The notes under the pieces were generated by a model. The model worked only from the letters and a program-made list of their open reading frames with translations, was not told the origin of the DNA and ran no database searches. The translations under genes and the position numbers were made by a program. Positions 51,526-63,860 of a stretch of DNA of 64,000 bases are shown here, one piece after another. Source of the stretch: Sindora glabra (Eukaryota; Streptophyta; Magnoliopsida; Fabales; Fabaceae); contig CM035228.1 of NCBI GenBank assembly GCA_020226215.1, positions 66,933,989 through 66,997,988 of the forward strand, written 5' to 3'. Position 1 is the first letter of the stretch; each line of letters opens with the position of its first letter.

Positions 51526-51860
51526 TATTGATTAATAAGAGAAGCTCAATTGATATTCCCTATTCTAAAATAGCAAAAAAGAATATAGGCCTTACAAAAA
51601 GCATGTACAAACCATACGAAGGAGTACTTATTGGATTTGCTAGAAACTAAATACAGGTAGAAAGAACCATTATGCTAAGAGTCACTTTTAGCTTAAGGGT
51701 TAATACAAAGATAGTTGATGTAAACTTCCCAATTATCTCAACACCAAAAACTGCATATAATGCGATTCTATGTAGACCCTTACTGAATAAAGCGGGTGTT
51801 ATTGTATTTGTTTTATATTTATTAATGAAATTCAACATTCTAATCGGGATATAGCATCTA
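51525..51860 (+). pseudogene. Gypsy B protease, second part
   Basis: After an IDxxRSSIDI active-site-like phrase (the family has IDGGSSADIL), the sequence MYKPYEGVLIGFARN and the open frame 51672-51854 follow. That frame has FPIISTPKTAYNAILCRPLLNKAG, matching the Tat-type phrase with YNALLGRPTLN. Stops and a shift are present. Confidence 0.82.
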
Positions 51861-52289
51861 AAAGAAGACTAAAAAGTAGTGCATCAATGTTAGCTTGAAA
51901 GGAAAAAAAGACTAGCAAGACATACCAGGACACTTTAAAATCATAAAAGATTGTTGAGTGGTAAACTTAACTTTGTTAAATGTCCAATCAGAGGACGTAA
52001 ATCACCTTAAACTTAGACTTAGGTTGGAAGAAATATAGTTATTCAAAAAAGATAATTAAAGGACTATAAAAATAAGAGCAAAATTGAAGGGTCAAGTCAA
52101 ACAAACATTAACACAAATACTGAGGAATAATAGTGAAGTCTTCTCCTATCTCTAACTAGCATGTCAAGCATTGACGTCAAGGTAAGCTACCACAAATTAT
52201 TGCTTAATCTCAATGTAAAACTTATCTAGTAAAAGATAAGAAATCTAAGCTCCAAGAAATAAGCTATAGTAAAAGAAGTTACCAAGTTG

Positions 52290-52960
52290 CTAAAAATAGG
52301 GTTTGTTAAGGAAGTTTCCTATACCACTTGGCTTATAAATATGGTTTTAATGAAAAAAGCAAATGGTACATGAAAGATGTGTGTGGACTATAGGGATCTC
52401 AACAAAGCCTGCTTAAAGGACTCATATCATCTGCCTAATATAGGCCATCTAGTGAATAATTCCTCAAGATTTAAAATCTTAAGCTTTAATAATGCCATTT
52501 TAAGCTACAACCAAATGAAGACGCATCTAAGTGATAAAGATAAGACAGCTTTCATAATAGACTAAGTTGTGTTTTGCTATAAGGTGATGTTATTGAGGTT
52601 AATGAATGTAAGGGCCTTATATCAGTACATAATAAACAAAGTTTTTACCAACCAAATAGGCAAAAACATAAGAGTTTTTTGTAAATGATATAATCATTAA
52701 GTCAACTGGTGAAAAATAACAATAGAGAGATATTACAGAGGATTTTGAGGTACTTAAAAAATATAAAATATGGCTTAATCCAAATAAATGTGCATGCAAA
52801 GTAGAAGTAGGAAAATTTCTAGGATTCATATTCATAGAATAAGGGGTTAAGGTTGACCTTGCTAAATACCAAGAAATTATCAAAATGAAAGCCTGACAAG
52901 CATTAAGGAAATCTAAAACTTAAATGATCCATTAATAGCTCTTTCCTTATTCCCATCTAG
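52290..52960 (+). pseudogene. Gypsy B reverse transcriptase relic
   Basis: GFVKEVSYTTWLINMVLMKK leads into the open frame 52377-52565 (MCVDYRDLNKACLKDSYHLP, then LSFNNAILSYNQMKTH and KTAFIID). The catalytic YVDD block is reduced to VNDI at 52681-52692. The family phrases LNPxKC and FLGF-like follow as NPNKCAC and FLGFIFIE in shifted frames. It is inactive. Confidence 0.9.
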
Positions 52961-53019
52961 ATTAAGGGATAAATGCTTCCTATGCTATTCTTTACTAAAG
53001 CACTCCTAGAAGTTTACAT

Positions 53020-54357
53020 GGAATTTTGAATAAAAAGAAATTTTTTACAAGCTAAAAGAATACCTAGCCATTCCACTTGTGCTATGCCAAGCAAACTAGG
53101 GGGACACATTTTACTTAGCTATGTTAAAAATTGCAATCAACTCAATATTAGTAAATGAAGAAAATGATGCTTGGAAACTTATTTACTTCACAAACAAAGT
53201 CTTGCATGCTGAGGTAAGGTACCAGAAGATGGAAAAGTTAGCATACATGTTATTATATGTGTCCAAAAAGTTAAAGTCATACTTTTAAAGCCACTAGATA
53301 ATCATTCGATAATTCAATAAATTTTCTATAAACCTAACCTAGCCATATGGTTAGTGGCCTAGTCCATTGCATTCTTAGAATATGGCATAATTTATAAGCC
53401 TAAGAGATTAATTAAATCCTAAGTCCTAATAGATTTTATGGTCGAAATGACCAAGAAAGAGTAAGTACAACCCTAACAAGCAACCAAGAGGCTAATGTAT
53501 GTTGATAGGTTTTCAAATAAAAATGGTAATAAAGCAATTGTAATCCTAAAAGGAAATGGAATCCAACTCAAATACTCGATTAAATTTAGATTCAACGCTA
53601 CAAATAACTAGGTAAAGTATAAAGTCCTTATCATTAAATTAAAACTAGTTGTCAAATTAAGCGTTGAACATATCTAGCTCTTCAATGATTCATACCTAGT
53701 GACAATCTACCTTGCAAGGAGAATATGAACTGAAAGAGTCATCATTGACTAAATATATGGAGAAGATAAGGTTATTCCTAGACAAGTTTCAGTATAAATT
53801 AATAAAATGCATCAGGCGAAGAGTGAAAGAGCAAGTGCTTTGGCCAAATTAGCAAGTATGAAGGTAGCGGTAAATAATTATTCAATAATTCAAAAATTGA
53901 TTGATACTTTAAGTATTAACGAAGAGGAAATCCTCACAATAAATCACTTTGATTCCTAGATAAACCTTATAGAAGCATATCTGAAAGAAGGAAAACTACT
54001 TACTAATAAAACAAAAGCTTGAAAAGTTCAAAGACAAATTGCTTACTTTTTTTTTAAAGAATAATCAACTATATAATAGAGCTTTAACCTATTAGTTTTG
54101 AAATGCCTACATCAAGAGGAAGCTAATTATATGCTATAAGAGTTACACGACAGGATGTGTCGAAATCATCTAACGAGGACAACACTGGGCTTGAAAGCTA
54201 TAAAATCTAGATATTACTAGTTAAGGATAAAAAAGAATTAAAAGATTTCGTCCAAAGCTACAACAAATGCTCTAAGTTCTCTTGGATCGAAAGATAATCA
54301 TTTACTCTAATGGAAGCAATTTCCATTTCTTGGTTATTTAGAAAATAGGGAATCAAC
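53020..54357 (+). pseudogene. Gypsy B RNase H and integrase N-terminal relic
   Basis: YFTNKVLHAEVRYQKMEKLA (about 53184-53245) is RNase H. GEYELKESSLTKYMEKIRLF (53717-53775) is the second RNase H-like domain typical of Tat elements. The integrase zinc region follows: HQEEANYML near 54105-54135, then MCRNH, and ALKAIKSRYY-like text near 54190-54220. The integrase core is then cut by the CACTA element. Stops and frameshifts are frequent. Confidence 0.82.
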
Positions 54358-54399
54358 TTACACTACAACAAATTAACACTTATGCCATGAATTATGCCA

Positions 54400-54800
54400 C
54401 GGAAATTAAAATCATGGTAATTTTACCTCTTACCATAAGAACAAAAAAATTCAAACAAATGTCTAAAAAACTAAAAAATTTATGCCATGGGAAAAGTTTA
54501 CCTATGACAAAATATCACTTGTGTCACAAACTAAGCTTCAGGAACACAATCTCCATGGCAAAGTATCACTTATGCTACAGAAAAACTTTATTCGTAGCAA
54601 AATATCACTTGTGCTACAAAACTAAGCTACAAGTTCACATTCCTCATCATAAAGTATCACTTGTACTATGGAAAAACTTTACTCGTGGCAAAATATCACT
54701 TATGCCACAAATTAAGTTATAAGAATATATACTCTATGGCAAAGTATCACTTGTTTCATAAATTAAATTATAAATATGCAATTCTTATAATAAAGTATTA
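54400..54800 (+). repeat. CACTA-2 left subterminal repeats
   Basis: At least seven imperfect copies of (G/A)GCAAARTATCACTTRTG occur in direct orientation. In CACTA elements such arrays bind the TNPA-type protein. The 111-codon open frame here encodes KYHLCH-like repeats only because of the array. Confidence 0.85.
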
Positions 54801-56650
54801 CTTATTCTATCATATAAGTTAGAAAAATTTATCTGTAACAAAGTATTATTTATGTCATGAATTAATTTTATGAATAAAATCATAGTCAAATATATCATTT
54901 TTAGTAACTATACATATAAAAAAGATTATTTATAATAAGTATAATATGTTACAATATAGTACACAATAAAAAATATATAAATATTTATATATTATGGGTT
55001 TTAGCAAATAACTAATTTATCAATCGATCAATTATTAGCCTCAATCAATCAAAATAAAAAGGCTGTAGATAATAATATTTTCAATTAACTGATTCATAAA
55101 ATATATATAAAAAGATAGAATTACCTATAAATTATATAATTATGCACTTTTATTATTTTTATTAAATTAATTAAGATAGAAGTTGAACCCAAAATCTTAA
55201 GATATGTAAAAAAGAGTTCAATTATTAAGTTTAAAATATTTTTGTTTACATGTGTACCAAATTTAATATCCATTAAATTATAACAATTTTTCATAAATAA
55301 TAAATAATTATTTAATTTTTCATCAATTAAATTTATTTAATAAAATTAATATATATCAATAAAATAAACATTATAATATATTAAAGATTATATTATATAA
55401 TTATTTAATGAATTTAAATTCTATACATAATAAAATTAAAAATTAATAGGACTAACATATATATATAATACATACCTATACAAGTATTTTTCAATTTATT
55501 ATCCAATCCAATTTTTAAAATATTAGTTAAATAAAAAATCATTCAAGGTATAAAATATTATAAAAAAATTATTTTTTATTACATCACATTATTCTTAAAA
55601 AAGTATTTTACTAAAAAAGATATATATATTATGAAAATATTAAAATTATATAGTATATATAAATAGTATAATTTGTAATATAAGTTATAACAAGTTTTAT
55701 TATAAAAATATATAATAATAAGTTTTACATTTATTACTATAATATTAACAAAACTTTCATTAAAAAATTAAAATTAATGATTATGTACAATTTAATTATA
55801 ATTAAATTATTATATTAAAAAATTTTAAGTAAATTATATTTAAAGGAGTGATATATATAAAATAGTTTAAATTTTTATTTTCATCCCTTATTACTTTCGA
55901 TTGTATTAATTCATTTCTTAGAGATAATCTGTATTAATTTCTTTCTTTTTAAATAATAATTTAATTAATTTGGTCTATTCATTCATAATTTTATTAATAG
56001 GTTAATAACTTGATAAATAGAAGAATAAAAATTAAATATAAATAACATATAAGAGATGAAATTAATATAAAAACTATGTGAAAGTTCAAATAATTTAACT
56101 TATGATAAAAATATGTATTATAAATAAAAATTAAAAGTAAATAATTTATGATAATTTTAATTTTAATTTATAATTAAAATTTAAATATACATAATAGTTC
56201 AAAATTTTAATTTTTATCGATATCTATTTCAATAATTCAACGCTTATTGAAAGAATTTCAAAAAATAATAAAAAATTAGTTGAAAGATGTAAAAATTTTA
56301 TTTTTATTTTGTAATAATTAAATTAATAATAATTAATGAAAAATATTAATAAAAGAATAAAATTAACTAATTAATTATTTATGAGAGATAAAATTGATAT
56401 AAGAAATTTGTAAAGAATAAATTTGATACAAGTAAAATTAGTAATGAAATAAATGGGTTAGTTTATAAAAAATAAAGTTTAAAATAAAATCATAAAATAT
56501 TTTAGTATTAGTGTATTTTTATTATTTATTTTTGTAATATTTTATTATTATATAATTAGTATCACATGAGTGTAGTTTTATTTTTGAAATCAACCGGTCA
56601 GTTGAAACTTTATATAAAATATATTATATTATAATACTAAAAAAGTAAAC

Positions 56651-56704
56651 TAGCGTAATGGTAAGGCATGACATTCCTCAACTTGGAGATTCAAGTTCAA
56701 TTCC
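56651..56704 (+). repeat. tRNA-like SINE promoter module
   Basis: TAGCGTAATGGTAAGG (A box-like) and GTTCAATTCC (B box-like, 56695-56704) are spaced as in tRNA-derived SINEs. Flanking tRNA stems do not form, so this is not a tRNA gene. It lies inside CACTA-2. Ends and target duplication were not found. Confidence 0.4.
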
Positions 56705-57200
56705 CCATAAATTTACAATTTCTAGACAAATAGAGTTTTAACAATTTATCCTAACTTGTTTTGAATCAAAAACATTAACAAATTTCAATAGAAGTGCAAA
56801 TAAAATGATAGAATAACACTTGATTGAATTAGTTAAATAATCGATAAAATTTGAATATATAAAAATTATTTTAGCTAATTACACTAATTTTTATAATTAT
56901 TTTTTTATTTTTTTTCACGATTTTATTCATGACAATATGAGTTATTAACCATAGATGTACCTTTCTTGTCACATTTGTACTTGTGACTAAATGTATTTAT
57001 TAACCATAAGTGAACTTCTGGCAAAAAAAAATCATTTATACCATAGGACCATTTATCCCATGGCAATTTCCTTGCCACACTTACTTGTGCTATGAAACCA
57101 TTCAATTGGTATTTCCGTAGCCAAATAGCACAGCCACGAAAATTTTAATCTTATATCATGATTTTAATCGTGGCACAAGTATTGATTTGTTGTAGTGTTA

Positions 57201-58165
57201 CTCAAACCATTTCTAATAGCTATTTGATAGGTTAAATACCTAATCATTGTGATCGATTACTTTACAAAATGAATAGAGGCTGAGCCATTCACAACCATCA
57301 CAGCTAAAAATATCCAAAATTCTTTTTGAAATCCATCATATACAGGTATATATCTAAACCCTTAATTTGATTAAGCATTTCCAAACAACATTAACCCATC
57401 TTTACGTAGATTTGGCCTATCAAAAACATTAATCTCTAACAAGGGAACTTAGTTTATGATGGAAAATTTCATAGACTTCTACTATGGGAAAACCTTACCT
57501 ATCTCTTTAAAACTATCCTTATCATTTCTTTATAGGTTGCTCTCATTCATTTTCTTAATTTTTAAAGTTTAGGAATCAAGCAGAAGTTCATATCCAAAGA
57601 ATATATCCTAAACAAGTGGATAAGCTAAAGTAGCTAACAAAATAATACTCAAAAGACTAAAAAGAAAATTGGAAGAAGCTAAAGGGTGGTGAATTGAAGA
57701 ATTACCAAGTGTCCTTTGGTCATACAGGATAACAATACAAATCACTATAAGTGAAAATCCTTTCAAAATAATTTAAGCCTCTAAAGCCATGAATATGATC
57801 AAGTTAAAAGAAACTAGTGAAAGAAAAGAATGCTTTAAAAAGGGAGCAGTGAAGAAAGGAAGACCTAATTTCATTCTTAAAGATTGAGAATTAACTCAAA
57901 TATAAATGGAACAATATAAAAGAAAATTGGTGACCTATTTCAACAAATAGGTTAAAGAAAGGGATTTACCAAAAGGATCTCTAATGCTTAAAAGAGTAAA
58001 AAGGCCCCGAAAAAATTTAAGCAAAAGAAAATTAGCCTTAAACTAGGAAGGCCTTTTTAAAGTTAAAGAAAATTTAGGAAATGGTGCATACAAGCTGGAA
58101 ATAGTGGAATTCACACCTATCCTTTGCACATGGAATGCAACCTATTTAAAGTAATACCATGTAAG
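57201..58165 (+). pseudogene. Gypsy B integrase, second part
   Basis: VIDYFTKxIEAEPFTTITAKNIQ (57250-57320) resumes the integrase core directly after the CACTA target duplication. RRFGLSKTLISNKGT carries the second catalytic region (Asn in place of the Asp of SDNGT). The C-terminal domain follows, with GNGAYKLEIV-like text and the final W-N-A-x-(H/Y)-LK phrase near 58130-58160. Frames are broken. Confidence 0.85.
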
Positions 58166-58224
58166 CATCTAAATAAAGAAAGAAGTATTTCACAAAAAAA
58201 AAGTATAAAAAGTTAACACAAAGG

Positions 58225-58335
58225 CTAGAGCAAATCCTCTTGGCACAAAAAGCCTGAGCAAATCCCCTTAGCATGAAAAGCCTAAGTAAATTCCCTTGGC
58301 GCTAAAAGCTCAAGCAATCCTCTTCAACAAAGAAC
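58225..58335 (+). repeat. 28-29-bp tandem repeats in the gypsy B 3' region
   Basis: Units begin at 58225, 58254, 58282 and 58310. Each has the form CT(A/G)AG(C/T)AAAT(C/T)CY(C/T)TT followed by (G/A)GC and AAAAGC; the fourth is partial. Further loose repeats of AGTGAACTCCTT-like phrases continue to about 58790. Confidence 0.9.
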
Positions 58336-58949
58336 TCCTTAAATATTCCCAGTGAACTTTTAAGTGTAAGTTTAGAGCACCTTCCAAAGGAACTTTTATT
58401 TTAAACAAACCTATTATCATTCCTAATGAATTTTTCCAAGTGAACTTGTACACAAAATGAACCTCATGGGTACTTTCATACAAAAAAATGCCGAATGAAT
58501 TACCTTTACTCCTAGGTGAACTCCTAGATAGAAAGTTCTAAGTAGACTCCTTAAATGTTCTAAGTGAATCTTTAAGATAGATTCCAAGCATCTCCAAAAG
58601 AACCTTCATGTAGAATTTTGAATGAACTCTTTATGGTTTTGAGCAAACTTACATGTAAGAGAGATCCAAAAAAACTTATGAGAAACTTCTAAGCAAACAC
58701 CTTAAAAGTTCCTATCAATAGTCATACAAAAAACTCATACATGTAAAATTCTAGATAGGAGTTCCGAATGTATGAATCCCACAGAAAAAAAGCATAATGA
58801 ATAAGAATGAAATATGCAAGCTCATTGGAAGCCTTAACAAACCAAATTATTTAGGATAAGTTGATCAACATTTAAGAAATTAACAAATAAATAGTGATGT
58901 TGCATAACATTTAAAAGGAATAATTAAAATTAGAGGCAACCCCTTCCTT

Positions 58950-60330
58950 CAATAAGCTTTTAACTTATTGACCTTGGATATATCCATTAAAGGATTAAAA
59001 TGTTGAACTTGCCAAATAGCTTTATCAAATTTTCTCATAATCTAGGATAACTATCCATTTCAACATTTAACACCTCATTCTTTAACTTCCTTAATTTGCT
59101 TTTTAAGTGTATAGATCTCCTTATCTTTCTTATTTAGCTTTTTCTTCCATTCTTGTTCCTTTTTATGGAATGTTTCAACTAACAATTCTACATCCATTGG
59201 ACTTATACATTCCTTATTTAATTTTTCCTCTAAATTAAGCTCTATCTACTTGGAATCAATAAGTTCAAGAGTTTTTGTATCCAAAGATTTCTCAGTAGCA
59301 ACAAAGTCCTTTTTGGTAGCCTCTAAATTATTCCACAAGGAAGCATTATTGTTCTTGTCCACCTCTAAGAAGGCAAAAAGGATAATACCTAATGCATAAC
59401 CGATCTCAATCACAGCAAAATGAATTGCTTAGCTTTCACCATTCTCAATGAAATATTCATTATTTTTCTATCGAACATCAACTATTTCCTCATCCAAGGA
59501 AATAAGTCTACATTTCAATACCACAAACTTTAAAGAACACCAACCTACTAGGAGGTATCAATCAAAGCCATCTTAAAATCTTTAATTTTTTCCTCTGTAA
59601 CACTCATCACCTATATAGAGATTTTAATGCCATACTTTCCTTTCCTTTGACTCTTCTTTAAGGGCTTGGATGATCAAAATTCCTGTAAAAGCCTTTATAA
59701 TACTCTCACTAGTCAGAGTAGTTTTTTAAACTACTTTAAAAAAGGTAAAGCTATCCTTTTTCTTCTTATAACCCTTTCTCTTTCTCCTTTTCAAGATAAG
59801 TCTTGCAAGTTAAGGCTAATCGAACTAAATCTATTATAAAAGGCAAAAATAAAAATATTCACCTAACTAATATTTTTCACAAAAGGAAAAACAAGTTAAC
59901 TTGAAACCATGAAAGATGCCAAAAATAAATAAAATTCGAATAAAAATAAACACATACTATGAACAAGTCTTATATCCAAAAGCCTATCATAGGCACAAGT
60001 GAAGAAATAGATGACAATGTCTTTAAGATATTCTTTAACTTAGAAAGAGGAGCATTAGTATCTCTTTTGACCCATTTCATAAGACATAACTGTTAATCAC
60101 TCATTAACTAGCATTATATCATTCACCATCTTCACTTTAAAGAAGCTATTTTTCCAACCATTAAAACTAGTTAGGTTAGAAAATAAAAGTAAATTGAAAT
60201 GTTACATAATATGGATCAAACCCTTATTTTTTTATGAGTAAACGTATAAAAATATGAAAAAACCTAACTATTGCATAATTTTTGCTTCATTTTATCACAA
60301 AGTGTCTCAAACCAAGCTAATAGATACTAT
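58950..60330 (-). pseudogene. Antisense coiled-coil ORF relic in the gypsy B 3' region
   Basis: The minus strand reads an almost continuous Lys/Glu/Leu-rich sequence at about 59370-59080 (for example EVDKNNNASLWNNLEATKKD, then KKEQEWKKKLNKKDKEIYTL). It is predicted to form a coiled coil. Upstream on the same strand (60180-60120), a GWKNSFFKVKM-like phrase resembles the putative gypsy-type transposon protein (Transposase_28-like) that some Tat elements carry in antisense between integrase and the 3' LTR. Stops are present. The family assignment is inference from position and style; its function is unknown. Confidence 0.5.
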
Positions 60331-61650
60331 GCATTCCAAGTGAGCTGAGTTAGATGGACATTGAGATAACTAATGATGCATTGCTAAAAAATAAAGAAAT
60401 AAGGGAAATTCCAACCTAATTCATAATATCATCATAAAATATAGAGAAAGAAGAAGTATCATAACTATTTATCATTCTTGGCAAGAACAAACTCCATACC
60501 TATGTCATCAATTATAAAATAGCAACGTTGGAGATCTAGTATCATTACTAACTTAATCCATTTACTAAACATAACATTAGTTCAAATTTCTATGTTAATG
60601 CAATTTAAGTCATTTTGATTACTTAAAGCAAATGAAGATAGATCCATACCATCTACATTCTAAATTGATTAACCATCATAATAATGTAAGGAAGAGCAAA
60701 TATCGCACTAAAAATATTTTCTCATTTCGAGAGAGTCAAAGAAGAACTAGATGATTCCAAAGAAGATGAATAGATCATAACAATTCGAGGAGAAAGGAAT
60801 ATTAACAAATAAATAAAACATTCAAAAATAAAAAATAGAGTTAAGTCAAGTTGAACAAACAAGGCAAGCTTAAAGCGCCAAGAAATAAAAGTAACAATAG
60901 GTGTTAATCAAATGCTGATATAAAAATGGTTCAGTCATTAGCACAAAAAATAAACACCAATCAAGATTACCACAAACTGATATAAAAATCAAAATCGAAA
61001 AACTAAATGTTTTTTAAGGAATAACATATAAGCACAATCATGAACACAACATGAATTCCAAAAAGGAAAAGTAGATAATAGCAAAATAATAATGGAAAAA
61101 CCATATGATAAGCAAAAACAAAGTAAGACAAGAAAAAAAAATATCGAAAGCAAATCAATGAATGAAAGAATTGAAAGGATCACAAATAATCTTTAAAAAC
61201 TCCAATGCCAATTGTAAAGAAAAGTTTGAAACAATAAAGATGATGAAAAAAGACAAGGGTATAGATATATATAACCTTTATTGAATAGTTAGGATGCATG
61301 TAAGATAAAAACTACCACGATCCGATGATTGGGGAGTTAGTAATCTAGGAATGTAGAAGTTAAAGTGACTTCACCATCTAATAATGGAAATAAAAAAAAT
61401 TCAAAGACCAAGATTGGAATCTAAGTAAGCCATTACACTATTATCAAAAATTAGGGCAGATAATCATTAATTATGAAAACATACGAGTCATAAATGATTT
61501 CACTTGAACAATACAAGTCAAACAACCATAATATCTTCAAAGCATTAGGGTCAAAAAACACAAACTCATTTTGAGTGACCTTTTTGTGAATTCAATTTGG
61601 ATAACATTTACATCCTAAGAAAAATAAATCGGATAATTAACCTATGATCT
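60331..61650. other. Gypsy B 3' region without recognised gene
   Basis: AT-rich DNA upstream (on the minus strand) of the antisense ORF relic, perhaps its promoter or 5' part. The minus-strand frame 60989-61183 has a hydrophobic run but no family resemblance. Confidence 0.4.
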
Positions 61651-61651
61651 T

Positions 61652-61668
61652 TAAAATAAGAGGGCAAG
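61652..61668 (+). other. Gypsy B polypurine tract
   Basis: TAAAATAAGAGGGCAAG ends directly at the start of the 3' LTR. Confidence 0.75.
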
Positions 61669-62163
61669 TGACGATAACTAATATGTCTAACCGGCCTTAA
61701 TCCAATTAGACATAAATATCATATCCTTGTTCCATGTGCACATAATGCCTTATCATAATAAGCAAGCATCATTTGAGTTATAATTTCAACCAATCCAACT
61801 AAAGTTGACTCACATTTTAAATCCAAGCAAGGATTTCTCCTTGATGTTGGTTGTCGAATGTTAACAAAAGCTATAATCCTTCTACCATGTTTAAAGACCA
61901 ACCATAATAAACAAGGCCTTAAATTTGCTGAACTTCTAGTTTATCCATTAATGTTAATAATCCCATAAAAAGATTTTAGGTATGCCATCACAATACTAAG
62001 ATACAATTCCATACTCTACTTTGTCTACACCTGTACTAATATAGGCATTGGAGTATACTTGGTGGACTATCCTCTGCAGTGTACATCTAACCCTTTTTTC
62101 TTTATGCAGGCAAAGTTAGGCTTAATCAAACTATAGGCTAGACAACCAAAATTTAAGTTGTGA
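61669..62163 (+). repeat. Gypsy B 3' LTR, 495 bp
   Basis: It starts TGACGATAAC and ends GTTGTGA (ancestral CA changed), followed by TGAAG. It matches the 5' LTR with many transitions. Confidence 0.93.
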
Positions 62164-62168
62164 TGAAG

Positions 62169-62807
62169 GCCATCAAATTTAGCAAAGATTTCACTAGAAT
62201 TTATTTTATTTAGCCTAAAACACATATTATATACAAAAAAAACTTCTTTCTAACTTTATATTTACAAGGATATTTTAGTTATCATATTTTAAAAAATAAG
62301 AAAAATTCTTTTTAATATAAAAATGTAAATTAATTATATATTTTAATTTTATAATAAAAATATTTGAAAATTGAAATCAAATATTTTATATAACCAAGTG
62401 GAAATAACTCATTCTTTAAAATAGTTATTGTAAGACATAAACTCCTTTATGATTATCCCAAACATGAATTTTTGATAAAAGTTGAATAAATGATGTTCAT
62501 GGAATAAAATTGAATCATTAACAATGGGTTTCCAAGTCTTGGAGACCACCATCATTTTTGAACAATCTAGTTAAAAAATTCATTGAAATCAAACATATTT
62601 AAGCAGCAAAAAATGATACCAGCTACACAAGTAAATGAATTCAAGGTTAAAAAATGGTATTAATGCCCAGTGAATAGGAGTAACAATAAGAAAAATAATC
62701 TTTTCTAGGCATGTTGAATATTGCTAGATAAGGACATCATAATAAAATTATTGTAAAAAAATTGTCAAATCAATATAAGCTTAAAAGAATAGATATAATT
62801 GTAAATA
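62169..62807. other. AT-rich intergenic DNA
   Basis: No gene or clear repeat was seen between the gypsy element and the next foldback element. Confidence 0.5.
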
Positions 62808-63322
62808 GGAAAAATTATACTTTACTTATATATCATTTTATCCATTTTCAGTTAATTCACTTGTAATTTTAAGTATTATAATTTACCCATAGGTACTTTC
62901 AATTATTAACACGTTACCTATTTAAATTATTTTTCATCCAAAATTTAATAAAAATCTCATGTTAATTGCATATGATTTTTTTTCTTAAACTTTAACTTAA
63001 TTTAATGGTTGCTTAGAACCAAAATATCCCGAATAAATAATTATATTAGAGACTTATTTTCTATAATTTAGTTTATAGTTGATGGTTAAAGTGGGATGAA
63101 TAGGTTTTTTAGAGATAAATTAGTTCTAAGTGAATATTAAATTGAGTTAAAATTTAGAAAAGTAAAAATTATATACAATGCATATGAATTTTTTTTATTA
63201 AGTTTTAAATGAAGAATAGCTTAAGGTAGGCAAAATATTAATAATTGAATATAATAATTAAAATTGCATGTAAATTAAATGAAAAATGATGAAATTATGG
63301 GTGGATAAAATGTAACTTTTCC
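62808..63322. mobile_element. 515-bp Mutator-like MITE
   Basis: Inverted arms begin GGAAAAATTATACTTTAC and end GTAACTTTTCC. Both arms share ATTTTATCCA, TTCACTTGTAATTTTA-like and CATATGA-like landmarks. The 9-base flanks TTGTAAATA (62799-62807) and CTGTGAATA (63323-63331) match at seven positions, both differences being transitions. No coding capacity. Confidence 0.7.
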
Positions 63323-63399
63323 CTGTGAATAAATAAATGCTAAAAACTAAATACACATATATATAAAATTAAGAGAAATATGTAAAATACCTCCTTAAA

Positions 63400-63860
63400 T
63401 AGTGGAGTAGGTGAAAATTTTCCTCTCATACCTTGAAAATTTAAAAAATTATCCCTTTAAATTTTACAAAATTTAGAATTAATACCCATTATTAATTGAA
63501 TTAAATATTTTATCTAATTGCTAGAGTTTTTAATGAAACTTTTAAATATGAAACACAATATTATAATATACTAGTTTATGTTATCATTTTCTAACATATG
63601 ATCTTGCAACTCTTCTTTATTATTTAACTAAATTTTTATATGTATCTAATTTAATTAATATTAATTATATAACAAAAAAATCATTTGCTTAAAAATAATA
63701 AGATAAACTAATACTATAATATTGTGATTCTTATTTAAAAATATCATAAAAAATTATGTAATTCAATAAAATTATAAATTAAGTTAACAATGAATACTAA
63801 TTTCAAATTTTATATAGTTGAAAAGGATGATTTTTAAATTTACAAAGTAAAAGGAGACAA
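63400..63860. mobile_element. Short relative of MULE-2
   Basis: The first half follows the MULE-2 left arm (CCCATTATTAATTGAATTA, AATATTATAATATACTAG) and the second half follows its right arm (TATCTAATTTAATTAATATT, AATTATATAACA, ACAATGAATACTAAT). The loop of MULE-2 is missing, so the copy is nearly one continuous palindrome. Target duplication not resolved. Confidence 0.6.

Larger units (their letters stand above)
54361..57197. mobile_element. CACTA-2: non-autonomous CACTA element, 2.8 kb
   Basis: The left end is CACTACAACAAATTAACACT and the right end is the complement of CACTACAACAAATCAATACT; over 30 bases there are four mismatches, all transitions. The 3-base target duplication TTA (54358-54360 and 57198-57200) is perfect. 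CACTACAA with 3-bp duplication is diagnostic of plant CACTA elements. No transposase is present. Subterminal repeats of the type AAATATCACTTGTGCYAC recur about every 35-50 bases at 54440-54800, with related phrases at 56930-57170. The middle is extremely AT-rich. Confidence 0.95.
47560..62163 (+). mobile_element. Gypsy element B: Tat-type LTR retrotransposon, 14.6 kb with insertions
   Basis: The element has two LTRs, a primer-binding site, gag, protease, RT, RNase H and integrase relics in gypsy order, a polypurine tract, and a perfect 5-base target duplication TGAAG at 47555-47559 and 62164-62168. Two later insertions interrupt it: an LTR-like segment in the protease (about 49960-51520) and a CACTA element in the integrase (54361-57197). 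Without them it would be roughly 10-10.5 kb, in the range of Tat-lineage elements. The large 3' region after integrase carries tandem repeats and an antisense ORF relic. Confidence 0.94.

Noticed and set aside
54387..54722. 111-codon ORF with repeated KYHLC motifs
   Set aside because: The protein repeats are produced by the DNA subterminal repeats of CACTA-2.
56641..56710. tRNA gene
   Set aside because: Only the A and B box-like segments are present; acceptor and anticodon stems do not pair.
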